Part shown: in pieces, positions 5,467-8,036 of the stretch
Layout of the letters: each line of letters opens with the position of its first letter
How positions within the stretch are numbered: the first letter of the stretch is position 1
Assembly (NCBI GenBank): GCA_902478725.1
Contig: CABSMD010000113.1
Location: 1 to 8,036 of the forward strand
Length of the DNA stretch: 8,036 nucleotides
Direction: 5' to 3'
Source: an uncultured Clostridia bacterium
Lineage (GTDB): Bacteria; Bacillota; Clostridia; HGM11514
Translations under genes and position numbers: made by a program
Notes under the pieces: generated by a model
Databases searched by the model: none
What the model saw: only the letters and a program-made list of their open reading frames with translations
Told to the model about the DNA's origin: nothing

Positions 5467-7617
5467 ATGCAACCGTTGTATCTCGACGAGAGCAAGGATT
5501 TTGCAGAGCGTGCCCGCGATCTGGTATCGCGCATGACGCTGGAGGAGAAGGTAGCGCAAATGGTATTTACCGCGCCGGCGATCCCGCGCCTGGGCGTGCC
5601 GTCGTATAACTGGTGGAACGAGGCGCTCCACGGTGTGGCGCGCGCGGGGACGGCGACTGTTTTTCCGCAGGCGATCGGCTTGGCCGCGACCTTCGACGAG
5701 GAGCTGGTTCACCGTGTGGCTGACGTCATTTCGACCGAGGCGCGCGCAAAATTCCACGCCGCGCAGGAGAAAGGTGATCATGGCATTTATAAAGGCCTGA
5801 CCTTTTGGTCTCCTAATGTTAATATCTTCCGTGATCCCCGGTGGGGCCGCGGGCATGAGACCTATGGGGAGGATCCTTATCTGACCTCACGTCTCGGTGT
5901 GGCGTTTGTCAAGGGATTGCAGGGAGACGATCCGCGCTATTTGAAAACAGCGGCGTGCGCCAAGCATTTTGCCGTCCATAGCGGGCCGGAGGAAGGCCGT
6001 CATAGCTTTAACGCCGAGGTATCCCAAAAGGATTTGTACGAAACCTATCTGCCAGCTTTTGAGGCCTGTGTCCGGGAGGCCGGTGTGGAGGCCGTCATGG
6101 GGGCGTATAACCGCACAAATGGGGAGCCCTGCTGCGGCAGCAAAACCTTGCTGAATGATATTCTGCGTGAAAAATGGGGCTTTTCTGGCCATGTGACATC
6201 AGATTGCAGCGCGCTGCAAGACTTTCATGGAGGTCACAAGGTGACGCATACCATGGAGGAATCGATTGCGTTGGCCCTAAACAACGGCTGTGACCTCAAC
6301 TGTGGTAATCTCTACCTCCATCTTTTGATTTCGCTGCAGGAGGGCTTGATAACCGAAGAGGCCATTGACCGTGCCGCGGTGAGGCTGATGACCACGAGAA
6401 TGAAGCTGGGACTCTTTGATAAGTCCGAGCATGTTGGCTATAACAAGATACCCTATGAGGTGAACGACTGCCCGGAACATCGCGAGCTGAACCTTGAGGT
6501 TGCCAGACAGACCCTTGTGCTGCTGAAAAATAAAAACCATATCCTGCCGCTGAATCGTGAGAAATTGCGTTCCATTGCCGTGATCGGCCCGAATGCGGAT
6601 AGCGTTGCCGCGCTGGAGGGCAATTACTACGGTACCGCGTCACGTTATATTACGCCGCTTGAGGGGATCGTGGACGCGGTGGGGGAAACGGTACGGGTGT
6701 ATCATTCAAAGGGCTGCCACCTCTATCGGGACGGGGAAAACATCCACCGTGATGAGGCGGATGACCGGATCAGCGAGGCGGTAAGTATGACGGAACTGGC
6801 CGACGTTGCCATCCTCTGTCTGGGGCTTGACGCTACCATAGAGGGGGAGGAAGGCCATCCGTCCAACCCATATCCCGCGGGAGACCGGAAGGATCTGAAT
6901 CTGCCGGGGATGCAGCAGGAGCTTTTGGAACGGGTTTGTGCGGTCGGAAAGCCGGTTATCCTCATTTTGTTGTGTGGGAGTGCGCTCAGCGTTACCTGGG
7001 CGGATGAACATGTGGATGCCATACTCCAGGCCTGGTATCCGGGTGCACAGGGGGGCAGGGCGTTGGCCTCGATCCTGTTTGGGGAGGTTTCGCCGTCCGG
7101 CAGGCTGCCGGTCACCTTCTACCGTACGACGGAGGAATTGCCGGATTTCCTGGACTATTCCATGCAAAACCGTACCTATCGATATATGAAGCAGGATGCG
7201 TTGTATCCGTTTGGATTTGGCCTCTCTTACACCGAGTTTTCCTACGGTGAGATCGAGGCCGACCAATCCCGGCTGTCGCCCGGTGAGGAGCTTGTTTGCC
7301 GTGTTTTTGTTGAAAATATTGGAAATTACGATTGTATAGAAACGGTGCAGCTATATATCAGAGAAAATAATGCGGGCGACCATCTGCCGAACCATTCGCT
7401 CCGTAAAATAAAAAGGATAATGATACCAAAAGGAACGCAGGTTGAGGTGGCATTCACCCTGACATGCGACGATTTTATGACAATAGATGAGAAGGGTGAC
7501 AAGGTGCTGCGGGACGGACGTTATACCATCTATATCTCCGGACAGCAGCCAGACCGCCGCAGTGCGGCGCTGACGGGGCAGAAGAGCCGCTTTTGTGAGA
7601 TCGAAATCATTTCATGA
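5467..7617 (+). CDS. Glycoside hydrolase family 3 enzyme (beta-glucosidase/beta-xylosidase type), cytoplasmic
   Basis: A 716-residue exo-acting GH3 glycosidase releasing terminal beta-linked glucose or xylose (possibly arabinose) from short oligosaccharides. No signal peptide is present, so it acts inside the cell on imported oligosaccharides. The N-terminal (beta/alpha)8 domain covers about 10-320: YNWWNEALHGVAR (47-59), RDPRWGRGHETYGEDPYL (122-139), AKHFAVHSGPEEGRH (165-179) and VTSDCSAL (243-250), where D246 is the expected nucleophile. The alpha/beta sandwich covers about 345-555, with GPNAD (374-378) and the acidic loop GLDATIEGEEG (453-463) that should supply the acid/base Glu. YPFGFGLSYTEFSY (580-593) leads into the C-terminal fibronectin-III-like domain (about 600-716). 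There is no PA14 insert. The NWWNEALHG signature is common in the xylosidase-like GH3 branch, so xylosidase activity is slightly favoured. The start ATG has AGGTGAAGGA immediately upstream. It lies 8 bp after prs, so the two are likely cotranscribed. Confidence 0.93.
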   Translation: MQPLYLDESKDFAERARDLVSRMTLEEKVAQMVFTAPAIPRLGVPSYNWWNEALHGVARAGTATVFPQAIGLAATFDEELVHRVADVISTEARAKFHAAQEKGDHGIYKGLTFWSPNVNIFRDPRWGRGHETYGEDPYLTSRLGVAFVKGLQGDDPRYLKTAACAKHFAVHSGPEEGRHSFNAEVSQKDLYETYLPAFEACVREAGVEAVMGAYNRTNGEPCCGSKTLLNDILREKWGFSGHVTSDCSALQDFHGGHKVTHTMEESIALALNNGCDLNCGNLYLHLLISLQEGLITEEAIDRAAVRLMTTRMKLGLFDKSEHVGYNKIPYEVNDCPEHRELNLEVARQTLVLLKNKNHILPLNREKLRSIAVIGPNADSVAALEGNYYGTASRYITPLEGIVDAVGETVRVYHSKGCHLYRDGENIHRDEADDRISEAVSMTELADVAILCLGLDATIEGEEGHPSNPYPAGDRKDLNLPGMQQELLERVCAVGKPVILILLCGSALSVTWADEHVDAILQAWYPGAQGGRALASILFGEVSPSGRLPVTFYRTTEELPDFLDYSMQNRTYRYMKQDALYPFGFGLSYTEFSYGEIEADQSRLSPGEELVCRVFVENIGNYDCIETVQLYIRENNAGDHLPNHSLRKIKRIMIPKGTQVEVAFTLTCDDFMTIDEKGDKVLRDGRYTIYISGQQPDRRSAALTGQKSRFCEIEIIS

Positions 7618-7782
7618 TTTGGCTATGCTGCAAACAATTGCATTAATAAATTTGACTGTACGGGGCATTCTAAAAGTATGCCGAAGATAGAAAAAACTTT
7701 GGCAAAACAGATGCTCCTGCCGTGATTAAGAAGAGTTGGGTCTTATATGTAGTGGGGTCAGCTCAGGTTGGAGGATTGGTTG

Positions 7783-8036
7783 ATGAAGTATATCAGACGG
7801 GCTGGGATCGTTTTGTTGGTATGTTTGATGGCGATGGTTTCAGTCGGCGCGGATCAGCGTGTTATTAATGTGCTGAATACGCCGCAAAAATGCCCGATAC
7901 TATTATACCATCATTTTACGGATGATATCCCGGATAATTATTCCACCATGACCTCCGCCGAGAAGTTTGAGGATGACATCCGGCGGATCGTGGAAAACGG
8001 ATATCAGGTCATCTCTCTGGAGGAGATGTATGAATG
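7783..8036 (+). CDS. Polysaccharide deacetylase family protein (partial, C-terminus off the right edge)
   Basis: The first 84 codons of a secreted or membrane-anchored carbohydrate esterase family 4-type protein. Residues 1-6 are basic (MKYIRR), 7-22 are hydrophobic, and a signal-peptidase site after SVGA (20-23) is plausible. PILLYHHF (38-45) matches the strand that opens the NodB fold in this family. The stretch STMTSAEKFEDDIRRIVENG (54-73), followed by YQVISLEEMYE, matches the first helix and strand where such enzymes have 'F...L..L...GY.vi.l.e'. The metal-binding Asp-Asp/His-x-x-x-His motifs would lie beyond the edge, so catalytic competence cannot be judged. The start ATG has GGAGG 8 nt upstream (7770-7774 region). 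It is on the same strand as the GH3 gene, 165 bp downstream; no clear terminator or promoter lies between, so its transcription is unresolved. Substrates in this family include peptidoglycan, chitin, xylan and poly-N-acetylglucosamine. Confidence 0.85.
   Translation, partial: MKYIRRAGIVLLVCLMAMVSVGADQRVINVLNTPQKCPILLYHHFTDDIPDNYSTMTSAEKFEDDIRRIVENGYQVISLEEMYE

Noticed and set aside
6706..7266. 186-codon minus-strand open frame inside the GH3 gene
   Set aside because: It lies wholly within a gene with strong GH3 motifs, and its Arg/Gln/Pro-rich composition is typical of an antisense shadow.
7652..7680. TTGACT as the -35 box of a promoter for the deacetylase gene
   Set aside because: No acceptable -10 box lies 16-18 bp downstream; the best A/T-rich hexamer is only 13 bp away.
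7664..7682. Hairpin GGCAT...ATGCC after the GH3 gene, as a terminator
   Set aside because: The stem is only 5-6 bp with a mismatch, and neither strand has a T tract after it.
1..8036. CRISPR array, insertion sequence, phage attachment site or toxin-antitoxin pair
   Set aside because: I saw no regularly spaced repeats, terminal inverted repeats, transposase or integrase sequence, and no direct repeat at the 3' end of the tRNA-Leu gene.

Overview
The window looks like chromosomal DNA from a low-to-mid-GC Firmicute, most likely a gut-type member of the Clostridia. This rests on the protein families (MarR / membrane-fusion / MacB-like ABC export operon, a long clostridial-type PRPP synthetase, a cytoplasmic GH3 glycosidase), on strong purine-rich Shine-Dalgarno sites, and on near-consensus sigma-A promoters with 17-bp spacers. 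The species cannot be named from the sequence alone. TGA ends at least two intact genes (the MarR and GH3 genes), so the genetic code is the standard bacterial one.

Layout. (1) Positions 1-2647, minus strand: a drug/peptide efflux-type operon read right to left. It holds a MarR repressor, a large membrane-anchored fusion (adaptor) protein and the first 133 codons of an ABC ATPase that runs off the left edge. A TTGACA-17-TAAAAT promoter lies upstream of the MarR gene, and an imperfect palindrome lies between that promoter and the start codon. A permease would be expected just beyond the left edge. (2) Positions 2713-3952, minus strand: a short-chain dehydrogenase preceded by a small J-domain (DnaJ-like) gene and followed by a hairpin terminator. 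Read back to its natural start, the J-domain gene carries one in-frame TGA at codon 36, with matching reading frame on both sides. It is therefore a nonsense-disrupted gene, or a sequencing error. (3) Positions 3986-4153, minus strand: a tRNA-Leu(UAA) gene with encoded CCA, its own strong promoter and its own terminator. (4) Positions 4223-7617, plus strand: a divergent promoter followed by a PRPP synthetase and a GH3 beta-glucosidase/beta-xylosidase family enzyme, 8 bp apart and probably cotranscribed. (5) Positions 7783-8036, plus strand: the N-terminus of a secreted polysaccharide deacetylase, cut by the right edge.

How the parts fit. The left operon is a self-regulated export module. The prs-GH3 pair may link release of sugar (possibly pentose) inside the cell to PRPP formation, but this is only an inference from gene order. 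No gene-free stretch is longer than 300 bp. The 165 bp between the GH3 and deacetylase genes holds no promoter or terminator I can support. I see no mobile element, CRISPR array or attachment site. Most of the window is ordinary. The most notable observations are the TGA-interrupted J-domain gene, the internally duplicated adaptor protein and the unusual pairing of prs with a glycosidase.
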